Shown: positions 36,543-46,455 of the stretch, piece by piece | How positions within the stretch are numbered: position 1 is the stretch's first letter | Layout: every line of letters begins with the position of its first letter | Origin: Anticarsia gemmatalis | Taxonomy: Eukaryota; Arthropoda; Insecta; Lepidoptera; Erebidae | NCBI RefSeq assembly: GCF_050436995.1 | Contig: NC_134758.1 | Location: 9,424,001-9,488,000 of the forward strand | Reading direction: 5' to 3' | Length of the DNA stretch: 64,000 nucleotides | Position numbers and translations under genes: made by a program | The notes under the pieces: generated by a model | What the model was told of the DNA's origin: nothing | Databases searched by the model: none | What the model saw: the letters and a program-made list of their open reading frames with translations, nothing else

Positions 36543-39500
36543 TAGAAAATTGTATATACTTTATACATACTTTTCTTGTAGAAGTCCCACGTTAGTAGAT
36601 AGAACCCATTTATCGACAGCAGTATCACTACCATCCACATAATTAAACACTATTTTATTTATCAGTTTTATCAAAATGTAAAAGACATTATATTATCATT
36701 AAAAGTACTAACGAACCATGAATATTCGCCGCTAAACCAGTCATTTAGGTGTGACAGTGGTGGCTGGGACTGCACATCCTGCAAAAGGCTCCACATGAGA
36801 TAAACCGTGCGGTTTGCAGATGACAGCGCGCGTCTGACGAGGCCTAATTAAACAAACTTTCGGAGGGCTCGCTACACGCATCATGGAAATGTTTTACCTT
36901 AGGAAGAATACACATACACTGAGACTACAGAATACAAAAATTTACTGATCAGTTTCTTAGTTCAAGAATATTTTCATGTAAAAGTTTCATCTCTCATTCA
37001 GAGGTTATGCTTTTTTCTCTCTACATTTTACGTAAAACGTTTTTCTCCAAATAAATTGCGTTTATATTTTAGTATACTCGTAGATGTACCCCTTTTTACT
37101 ATTCAATGAATGGCATGAGAGTTCCATCGTGGTTGTGTGTGTTATACTTGAATCAAGCAGGCAGTATCCAATACTACGAGCAAGCTCTCTAACTGGCATT
37201 TAAACAGAGCTTTAGCTTTCAAACTAGAAAATCTATCTTTTCCAAGATAATGTTTACAAGAATGCTACGTTTTCCAATATTACGAATATTAAAAAAACAA
37301 TTAACTTAGTACTATAAACATAAGTTTATAAATTACAAGGTGTGTAAAAATGGTGTAAAGGCGCCATTACAAGCGACATCCACATGTCAAAATACAAGCA
37401 GCCATAGAGCATAGAGGCATAAAATTAATCACCATATTTGTTTCATCTCCCCTGTTCACGCTCCCGCTATTTCATACATTTACTTTCATACAACTTTGAT
37501 TGTAATTAATGTTTATTTTCATTTTCAAATGTGAATTTATTATAATACCGTATTTTATTGGTTTCGTTGTTTGTTGCTGGCTGATTTTGTTCTATGCGAT
37601 AAGAATATTTACAAACACAAATTAAAATTAATAACCCATGCGGTAAACAAATTACTTATTTGAATTGTTTTGCACATTGTTGATGTCACTATAAATTAAA
37701 AGCTTATTATTTTAACTCGAGTAATTACCTTTAATACAAATTAGTTTTTACATTTAAATTTTAATTAAAAACAACACATTATGTTCACTACTTATAGTAA
37801 ATGCGTTTCAAATACACGTATTTTGTCAGACGAACTCACTTTTTTTACTATGTAATAGTCTAACAACTTAGTGGATAACCTTGGCGTGCACGATTTATCC
37901 AGATTCCAGTAAATATTTCTGAGTATTTCCAAGAGAAGGTAGCTTTATCAAACAGTCCAGTCAAGTCATTTGTACAAACCTACGGATTACTGATGTTCTG
38001 AATTCTTAATTTTGTTTACATCCGCCAGCAACAAGGTTCTCTGCTAAGTTGTCGGACAATATTATATTTTTGCAAATAAATCATGAACATCTCCAACAAC
38101 TCTTTGACAAAATAGCGTAACACAATATATAAATGGAATCACAACAGTTCTATCCTTGTTTTACAACAAGAAACAAAACAACCTGTTTACTTGCAATATC
38201 GAGAACTAACAGAGAACTACTCGATACTTTTATAAGAAACTGTGAAAACATTTCCTGAAAACATCGTCAACAACAAATTGTTTATAGATTTTATTCCACT
38301 TTGATGCAACTAGGAAACTCTCTGATCATTTATTTTTCTAGAAACACAGCGAAGTTCAGTTTATTTATCTAAATGTCTTTTAAAAACGCAATCACGGTTA
38401 TTCTAAGTGTATTTGCTTTCAGGGTAGTATAAAGTATTGTTCTGTTCTTAGAATAAACTACTTTAGTAGTAAACTGTATTGCAAAACTAGTATGTGTTAT
38501 GAACACTTGACTTTAAAAAACGTAACACTACGAATAAAAAGTACAACCAGGTCTATAATACCTATTTTTTTACGACCCAAAAATCTATTTCGTTTATGAA
38601 TTAAATAAATATACTAAAGTAATCGACAAGAATTAGTTATGAAGTGATGTCATGGTAACCTTAACCACGGTGCCACAGAAGGCGCAGTCCAATTTGTACA
38701 ATTGCAATAAAAAAAGTAAAAATTATCAACTGAAATAAAAGTCAGTTCAAATTAAATTCTAGTTAAATATTTTTCACTGTTCCAGTGACGCCAAGTCTGT
38801 TATTTGTTTCATTATTGCTGCAGACATTTCTACGAAGACAGTGTTACTAAGAAATGCCTTTACTTTTATTTTTCAGAGAAAATTACACCTTTCATTATTA
38901 TAACAAAGAATTTTCTAAAACTCTTTTTTATTAACGTATTTTTTATTCACTATTATTGTATTGTAAAATTCAAACATCAGTGAGTTCAAAAATTAGATCA
39001 AGAAATTTTATGCCATATTTTCATTTTAAGCCAGGGATTTTAGGGAAAAATTTCCTGCTATATGTATCAGCGACACGTCATGTCAACCCAGGGTATATCT
39101 TAAGACATGTCTGGCGACATCGCGAGTAAAGTTCGTAGCGACATACGAATCATAACATGTCGAGCAAGGTTCGGCAACACTTTACCCGACGTCTCTGGTG
39201 AGTGGTGGCACATATTACAGGATATTTACCCCCGGTTTCTGAGTACTTTTAACAGTAGTTTATCTATTCAATAGTGTTTAAACTCATATAAAAACAACGC
39301 TAGGTTAGTCTCCTTGTTCAATCTCGACTTTCATATTTTTTTAATTAAGCGCCCGTTTATAGAATAATTTAATTAAATAAAACATTTTTAAACGACACGT
39401 TTGCTTTTGTATCTCACGCCAGACACTTTTCACTGAGCAAAGTGTGTATTATGACGTCATCGTTGTTCTTCCTTTGACTCGCGGGTAGACGGTAAAAACA

Positions 39501-40605
39501 TTTTTATTATGTTACCAGCGACTTGTGAATACATTTTAATGCATAATGTGCGTATTATGCATTTAACGTAGTTGTTTCTGAATAATGTAAATATGAAAAT
39601 ATGCAACGTGATGACTCAGCCGTGTTTTAAAAGACGTTAATCAAAATAATATTACTTACATCTTATGCCTTTAAGGTTCGGTAAAAGGATACTGGGAAAG
39701 TTGTTTCAAAAGATTATAATTATCTCAGCAATAGAGACCAAAAGTATAAAAGTAATAAAATGCGGTCTTCTTCAATTTTAATGTCTTACCAACTTCTTGA
39801 CGTGAAAGAGCCACGTGACATGTCTCTAAATTCTTCTTTTTTAACTGAACTGTACTGTACGGCAGGATCTATGACTACAAACTAGCCTATGGAAATAACT
39901 CGAGTGATTTACGACTCTACTTTGTTCGGTTGATCATTTGCCACAAAGGCTTTAATAGCTTTTCCTCAAGATTCTTTCAACAATATTTTCACCAATAGCT
40001 CTTTCCAAAATGACCTAACTTAACCTTACTATCCTTCTTCCCGAAATTCCTTGAACCTCTAAGTTTTGCGTGCACATAAAAGAGTTTTTATGTCAAAAAC
40101 TTGTTTTATTGTTAAGAGTCTCAACACAGACACAATTTGACGCGAAGGCTTAACAACTTTAACTAGTTGTACGAACTCTTGCCAAATTGTCTGTATTTAG
40201 CTATGTTGATGTACTTACAGTTATAGGCTTTGATGGAAATATCTTAATGCGATTATTTGGCACTGAATAATTAGAAAAAAGTCAGAACCTTCTGGTATTT
40301 TCTTAACGTTATTAGCAGTCATGCAGCCAGCAAAAAGAAAGAAATACGTAAACGTACCTATAAGTTAATATTGTATATCGGTTGATGTATGTTGCAATAG
40401 AAACAATTTTGTAAAATGTTCAATAAGTTTAGTGACGTACATTGCTGGATGTAACAACACTAAAAGTAAGCATTTTGCTGAACACGGAAAATGAAAACAA
40501 GTCCAATTGGCATGTTGCCTCGGTTCGTGATCAAAGCTTTTTTAGTTTTAATAATAAAAGTCTTGTACAGAAGGCATTTTCTTTTAATATCTATAAATTT
40601 AAATA
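36543..40605. other. Noncoding, with a homeodomain-site-rich segment
   Basis: No gene is recognised over about 4 kb. The segment at about 37500-37760 is rich in TAATTA/TTAAT and TGTTTA (forkhead-like) words. The segment 39062-39165 has repeated GACAT words including AGACATGTCT. A TGACGTCA is at 39452-39459. These are candidate regulatory stretches only. Confidence 0.45.
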
Positions 40606-40852
40606 TCTATACTAATATTATAAAGCTGAAGAGTTTGTTTGTTTGAACGCGCTAATCTCAGGAACTACGGGTCCGATTTGAAAAATTCTTTCAGTGTTAG
40701 ATAGTCCATTTATCGAGGAAGGTTATAGGCTATATATCATCACGCTACTACCAATAGGAGCAGAGTACCCGTGAAAAATGTTACAAAAACGGGGAAAAAT
40801 TTTGACCCATTCTCTCTTATGTGACGCAAGCGAAGTTGCGCGGGTCAGCTAG
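40606..40852 (+). mobile_element. Non-autonomous Helitron, complete, 247 bp
   Basis: It begins TCTATACTAATATTATAAAG and ends GGGTCAGCTAG. It is preceded by A and followed by T, matching Helitron insertion between A and T. A hairpin CGCAA-GCGAAG-TTGCG lies at 40825-40840, a few bases before the terminal CTAG, as expected for the replication terminator. There is no target-site duplication and no coding sequence. The 28970-29203 element is a second, inverted member. Confidence 0.93.
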
Positions 40853-41125
40853 TAACTTATAAAATCTGTCTCGAAACAGACTAGACAGACATGACAGCAT
40901 TAAAAATAGCCACTCAGAGATCACAGGTAAAAATAAAATACCTCAGATGAAAAATAAATCTAATATCCTGCGTAAAGGGCAGCTCAAAATAACTTGACGG
41001 GACATTTGGTAATCGGACCATTTAGGGCTCGGGTACACTAAGTAATTATTATGATGGGTAGTCATAGCAAGCTGTCAAATAATTATATCTCAATAATTAA
41101 CATTAGCGGATTTGACGGCTCTATT
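40853..41125. other. Noncoding, nothing recognised
   Basis: Short spacer between the Helitron and the minus-strand reading-frame cluster. No feature is seen. Confidence 0.5.
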
Positions 41126-41714
41126 CTATTCGCTCCAGAGCTCTATTCCTTTTAGAGACAGAATTGTTAGTTTATTTTCGAAGAAGAAACCATCCACAAT
41201 AAGCTTTTCTCTTGTGTCGCAAGGAGTTTTACGAACAAAAATAAAGGGTACAGTGTATAATTTTAAAATTTCGAATGACACAAATATTTGTTCTATGTTA
41301 GACATAACGACTACAACACTGCCATTTAGACAAACGTCATACTACTGACATTTGACAGCCTGTCTTACAACAGCTACATATTTAGCACTTTGTGTAATCA
41401 GCCTTACTTTCTTCATAATACTTTTGGCGCCAAACAGGCGAGCAAAGAGATCGATAAAAGGTGCTTTTTTGTTTACGTTCCTATAGAAGGACGGTGTGAA
41501 GGTCACCAGCTGAAGGCACAGTGCCAAGTTTAAGGGCATCGCATGGTGACGTGGTGGCCTCGTTTAACCTACAAGTTTCATGGTAAATGTCGACGAATTT
41601 CACTTCCTTTTGCAAGAAATAAGCACGAATTGGTTGCATGGTTTTGTTCTTTACTACTTCTTTAATACCTCTAGTGTTAAACACACGGGCCAGTTTTGTA
41701 CGAGAGTCCGCCAT
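41126..41714 (-). pseudogene. Cluster of protein-like minus-strand ORFs, possible decayed or spliced gene
   Basis: Three minus-strand stretches follow each other. The first (41481-41714, 77 codons) starts ATGGCGGAC and has K/R-rich, gene-like codon choice. The second (41342-41539, 65 codons, different frame) overlaps its end. The third (41126-41305, 59 codons from an ATG) is in the same frame as the second, separated by one TAG at 41342-41344. A good acceptor-like tract (pyrimidines then CTATAG) ends at 41481. With a weak donor TAG|GTTAAA at 41568 it would make an 88-base intron that joins frames one and two without a stop. I recognise no family. It may be a decayed gene, a small spliced gene ending at the TAG, or chance. 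Confidence 0.25.
41423..41434. promoter_or_regulatory. Perfect E2F/DP-type palindrome
   Basis: TTTGGCGCCAAA matches the E2F/DP consensus TTTSGCGCSAAA exactly. It lies inside the minus-strand reading-frame cluster, so it could equally be coding sequence by coincidence. A related TTTGGCGCCA is at 47939-47948. Confidence 0.3.
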
Positions 41715-42867
41715 TACATATAGGTAGATATATTTTTAAATCCAAACTCCTATCAAATATATTCAGAACACGGATTAAGGTGACCTGTAACAGATAAAAT
41801 AGTAATTTTCTCGTAAATACTTAGTAACAAATTTTATACAGTTCCTAAACGCTATATTTAAAAGTTTGTGGTATTCGAAATCAAATGCTATATTTTACTT
41901 TACACATAAAGACAATACATTTATGTTTTGCAATGGCGTTTATTAAAACTAAATTATCCGCTTATTTAAATACCGATTCATCATTGTTACTTAATTATAA
42001 CTGAAAGCTGTGATTGGGTAAACATTTAATTATGTGAACGCAATGGAAATTTCAGTACCTACATAGTTAAAATAATGTCCTATATATGATAAGTAATTTT
42101 AATCATAATAATATGTACTGTATATGTACTGTTAAATATTAATTTTATTAATCTCCATTGATACAACTCGGTAAAGTTTCATAGGAATTCGAAATTTTAA
42201 TATTACGATGACGTCAGCAAAACTTTGTTGTACAATAGAAAGCAATTAATTTTGTCAAGAGTTGAACACTCGGTGTTATTAAACGAGGGAAAACCCAAAA
42301 AGTCTGCAAATGTCTCTCTTACCAAAGATCTTTTGAATAATATTTTCATTCTCTTAACTTTTATATTGTAATTTTAGTAAAGGTATTTTTACCGCCAAAT
42401 TTCGTTGTAATTACTCGGTACTTACTTTTAATTAAAATATTTCAAGTTTTATTTTCAGTAACTAAAGTTTGAGCTTTGATAAAATAGAAAAATCTCCAAC
42501 CTTTCAAAAATAAAATAATATAAAGTAACATAACAAACCTTTTTATTTACATTAATTATAGACACTGGCCATTCGCTGTCAAAAATAATACGTGACGCCA
42601 TTAAAGATTTCTTTTTTACTATTTTTTTTTATTCAAATGGCTGAACTACATTTTTTGACGCGTACCAGCCTGCTTCATTTTCATAATACAGTTTTATAAA
42701 CTTTTTGGTTACGCACGACATTTTACAAAGCTTATTTTTTCGTTATCAAATGTCAAGTCAATAATAATATAAAATAATCTTATGTACTCATTACAATTAT
42801 TAATAATGTTAATGAATAATTAAACTAAATTAATAAACGATACGTTTTTTACAAGCAATGCTTAATT
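41715..42867. other. Noncoding, one CRE
   Basis: No gene is recognised. TGACGTCA at 42209-42216. The remainder is AT-rich with poly-T runs. Confidence 0.5.
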
Positions 42868-43073
42868 TATTATAATGCAACGGGTCTTATACGCGATTGA
42901 AAATTTAAAGGTTAGGATACCTTATTTGCTGCCCGACGTTTCGATCGCATTACAACGACCGTGGTCACGAGCTGACTGTCGGTCGTTGTAATGCGATCGA
43001 AACGTCGGGCAGCAAATAAGGTATCCTAACCTTTAAATTTTCAATCGCGTATAAGACCCGTTGCATTATAATA
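42868..43073. mobile_element. Foldback element: perfect 93-bp inverted repeat
   Basis: The arms 42868-42960 and 42981-43073 are exact reverse complements over 93 bases, separated by a 20-base spacer (GTGGTCACGAGCTGACTGTC). Outside them the 12-base AATGCTTAATTT occurs at 42857-42868 and 43108-43119 as a direct repeat, which may be a target-site duplication. The arm contains GCCCGACGTTTCGATCG, a motif I associate with lepidopteran interspersed repeats. The perfect identity of the arms implies recent formation or conversion. There is no reading frame. Confidence 0.85.
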
Positions 43074-43119
43074 TTATGTGTACTAGTCGCGAGAGTTTAA
43101 AAACATTAATGCTTAATTT

Positions 43120-44260
43120 GTAGCAGTTTCGTTAACCAAATATAATTTCTTATTGAACTAACGAAGTACTAGCTTTTCAACACAAAACACAGGTACTATA
43201 TGTCTAAACCTTTATGAAGCTCATCAGTATAATTAAATAGATATCAGTATAACGGACATTTGTGGTAAGCGATGCGTTAATCTTTGAGATAGTGGGATGA
43301 ATGGCGTCAGGCTCGTCGTCGCGTCATCTCGAGGGCTCCACAGATTACAAACAGCTACTTAGACCCCTTCGTTACGTCACTCATGTTACCCACTTCACAC
43401 GGGGTTATAAAGTTATGTTGTTGCAAATAATTTTGTTTGGATAAAATATTTTAATAACGAGGTACTTACTAATTAATATTAAAATACACTGAAAATATTA
43501 CATACTGACATAAAATCACGGCTTTTTTGACCAAAGAAAGATGCGGTTTCTTGAAAACATGTACGTATAATAAATGTTTATAAACAGTCCTTTTACTATA
43601 GGTTATTTACCTGACTGCTGTACAGATCGAAAGCCAAAAGGTAGGTTGAGTTTTAATCCATGTGCAATGTGTGCATGCATGTTCCTTTTTAATTTAATTT
43701 ATAATCAAACTGATACAAAACCACAGTAGCACACCTTTAGATAAATTACACAATACGCTGTAAACTTCTTACCTTTAAAGGAATCTATCATCTCTACATA
43801 CTAGGTAACTCAATTTCCCCGAAAACCTGTGAACAAAGGTATTTCCCAGTATGGAATTATTGACACACCGTGGTGCAGTCATGGCCAATATTCGACCGAG
43901 GATGTCCACGTCGACTTGAATAAAGCGATCGGAAATTCCAATAATCAATCTGGATTCCAATCCTATAATCCGTTGCCATCACCAAAATAGATGCGATTTG
44001 TACTGCGAATGAAACGAGGTGATACTTGCGATTGTACGATTTAGTTTTATGTGTAATTGCTAGGGACGAGATAGAATAGATGTTGGGTTTATACGTTCTG
44101 TGCAAAGAGTGGTCAAGTAATTGAAGACAGATCAGCTTGAAGTTTAAATGTAGGTACTCAATTGAAGATTATTCTTGATAACACAATAGTTTTTAATAAA
44201 CGTAAACATTTGACGTAGGTGTATACAACATTATACTACTCAAACTTTTAATAAACTTTA
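43120..44260. other. Noncoding, nothing firm
   Basis: No gene is recognised. Overlapping minus ORFs at 43775-43960 and 43857-44105 lie in different frames of the same DNA and have no recognisable motif. Confidence 0.5.
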
Positions 44261-44532
44261 CTGCACGTTTGGCGCAGTGGTTTAAGCGGTCACCTCGCCG
44301 CAACAACCGTAGCGCCGCGTGTGGTGGGTTCGAATCCCACCCGGGACAAATCTTTGTGTGATGAGCACGACTATTTGTTCTGAGCCTGGTTGTTAATGTA
44401 TCTATATAAGTATGTATTTAGAAGTATATAAGTATGTTTATCAGTTATTTGGTTACCATAGTACAAGCTCTGCTTAGTTTGGAATCAAATGACCGTGTGT
44501 GAGTTGTCCAATAATATTTAATATTTATTTAA
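44261..44532 (+). mobile_element. SINE (family B), near complete
   Basis: The tRNA-like head has an A box TGGCGCAGTGG (44270-44280) and a perfect B box GGTTCGAATCC (about 44327-44337) inside GTGGTGGGTTCGAATCCCAC. The body runs through GTGTGATGAGCACGACTATT and GAATCAAATGACCGTGTGTG to GAGTTGTCCAATAATATTTA and an AT-rich TATTTA tail. No convincing target-site duplication is visible. The minus copy at 18190-18380 is the same family. Confidence 0.9.
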
Positions 44533-45000
44533 TGTTAAAAACGTTAACTAGAAAATTGGGTATTAGGCTAATACCCTCTACTAAATCACGGTAAATGTGA
44601 CCTATTTGTCCACGAATCACGTAACTCTTTGATGATTGCGTTAATCCCTTAATCACTACGCAATAGCTATTAACTATCAAGTAGTAAGACATCAAGCTCT
44701 GACGCTATCGCGGATTGCGTCACATTACTGATGATTTATAGCTTTGCAACTAATATAATAAGTCAGTTCATAGACTAACTAGTTTTTTCTTTTATCTGTA
44801 TAAAGTATCAAGTGAGCTTAGTTATCGTATAAAGCTTTACAGGATAGGCTAGTGGGAAGGCCCCGAGGGATGCAGGCAAATGAAATGTCGGAGCGAGTCA
44901 TTGAATCAATACTGACCGCTACACGCCGCTAGTGCTTGCACTGACATTATTTAACTCATGTTGTTATTACATAGGGAATAATATCGGTCTAGTCATAACA
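44533..45000. other. Noncoding, nothing recognised
   Basis: No gene or repeat is seen between the SINE and the simple tail that follows. Confidence 0.5.
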
Positions 45001-45109
45001 TAAAAATAAAAATAAAAATAAAAATGTCTTTTATTTCATTTTCTTGTAATACAAACAGTGTGATTAGTAATGAGTATTATATAAAGTGCGTTGGTGTAAG
45101 TCCGGATGA
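45001..45109 (-). mobile_element. Probable LINE 3' tail with (TTTTTA)4
   Basis: On the minus strand the sequence reads ...GAAATAAAAGACA followed by four TTTTTA units (45001-45024). An AATAAA-type signal followed by a simple tail is the usual 3' end of Jockey- or RTE-like LINEs in Lepidoptera. No reverse-transcriptase reading frame is visible upstream, so it is a heavily 5'-truncated copy, or the 3' end of another transcript. The inner boundary is uncertain. Confidence 0.4.
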
Positions 45110-46289
45110 ATACAACTATTCCCAAACATGCGATTTGCTTGCTCTATTACTGATTATTTTGTTATTTTTCTTGGTACTATTAGATAAAGACGATAATTAA
45201 ATTGATCATATCGCACCAAAATGCTGCGGTATTTAGTAGAAATTGGAACTCTCGTTACTTTCCTGTTAGTAGGACTTACCATTAGTTATTTAAAAATTAT
45301 TTAGTAACTCATCATAAATGGTATACATATAAATATACTAAACACAACACTACTACTAAAAACAACAAACAGAACTAAATTACTTATATAAAATACGCAA
45401 TGGCATAACGCCCTATAATTTGTATTTCACGGTAAAGCTTCTATACGAAATTATTAAAAAGATTTTACATTTTCACGCATGTTTTTTACTTTTCCCTCAG
45501 TTACATAGAATTCATATTACCACTACGTCTTTTTCAAAGAAAAGTCGTAGGTAGTGTATTCATAAAAAACACCAAAATTCAAAGTAAACAACATTCTCTA
45601 CACAATGAATACCTGTCACCTACACGGGTCAATAGAATTCACCTTTTCATTCAATATTCAACCTCGAAAGTCTTTCAAGTGCCCTAACTGTACTAAGTAC
45701 CTTCTAAGTTATTAAGAGATATAAATTGTTAAGACTTTTAGTGAGACGCGTGTGACGACCTTTAACTCGTCCAGGTAAAGCTGAAATTATAATGAAGTAG
45801 CCACGGATTATTCCAAACTCGTAATCGATTAATTTAATGATTTTCTATAAGTTCTATAAGGATATGTGTAAACTTTAATTAGTGAGCAAACATTTTATTA
45901 TAAGGCACTCCATCTTTCCGTCAAGACTAATAAAAAACAACGAATTTATTAGGAAAAAAAATTGTCTGCAAATGAAAAAAAATGCTTTTAAGAATCAAGC
46001 TGATTTAGAATTTTTTAATTTTAATTTAGAAACTTTTTCCTTAATCTTAAAAGAAAATAGAATTATTTCCTCACCTAATCCACCTTAATATAGCTAATAA
46101 TAATTTAATATTCAAGTACACAGGAATCCATATAAATTATGTGCTATATTAGCATAATCAACATGAATAAATAACAGCAAGCGAAACTGAAAACCGGCCC
46201 TAATATTACATTTCCGAAACCCATAAAGATATGTACTTAGAAATGATAAATTGAATGCCTCTTTCGCTGTTAGTATACACCAGAGGCGC
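45110..46289. other. Noncoding, nothing firm
   Basis: No gene is recognised. The first few hundred bases may belong to the element whose tail is at 45001, but no protein similarity is visible. The 68-codon ORF at 45882-46088 is K/N/F-rich as expected of AT-rich chance frames. Confidence 0.45.
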
Positions 46290-46455
46290 CTATAGCCGGT
46301 TAATCAGTTTTATAGATGGGTGACTGCTCAGTGGTATTTGAACTGGGCATCTCCGTGCTCCGTAGGGCACTTAAAATGACGATTGCGGCTTTTGTCTAGA
46401 TAACAGTCTTTAAGTCAAGTCAAAGGCTTTCGGGGCGCTTGAATAACTTTGATCA
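46290..46455 (+). repeat. Interspersed repeat (family D), plus copy
   Basis: It matches the complement of 5247-5486 over its length, for example TATAGATGGGTGACTGCTCA, GTGGTATTTGAACTGGGCAT and GATAACAGTCTTTAAG, with many substitutions. Two diverged copies in opposite orientation in one window confirm a dispersed element. Class not determined. Confidence 0.7.

Noticed and set aside
43775..44105. Overlapping minus-strand ORFs of 61 and 82 codons
   Set aside because: They lie in different frames with no recognised motif; not distinguishable from chance.
44270..44345. tRNA gene
   Set aside because: A and B boxes are present, but the sequence continues directly into a SINE body shared with another copy, and a cloverleaf with a proper acceptor stem is not evident.
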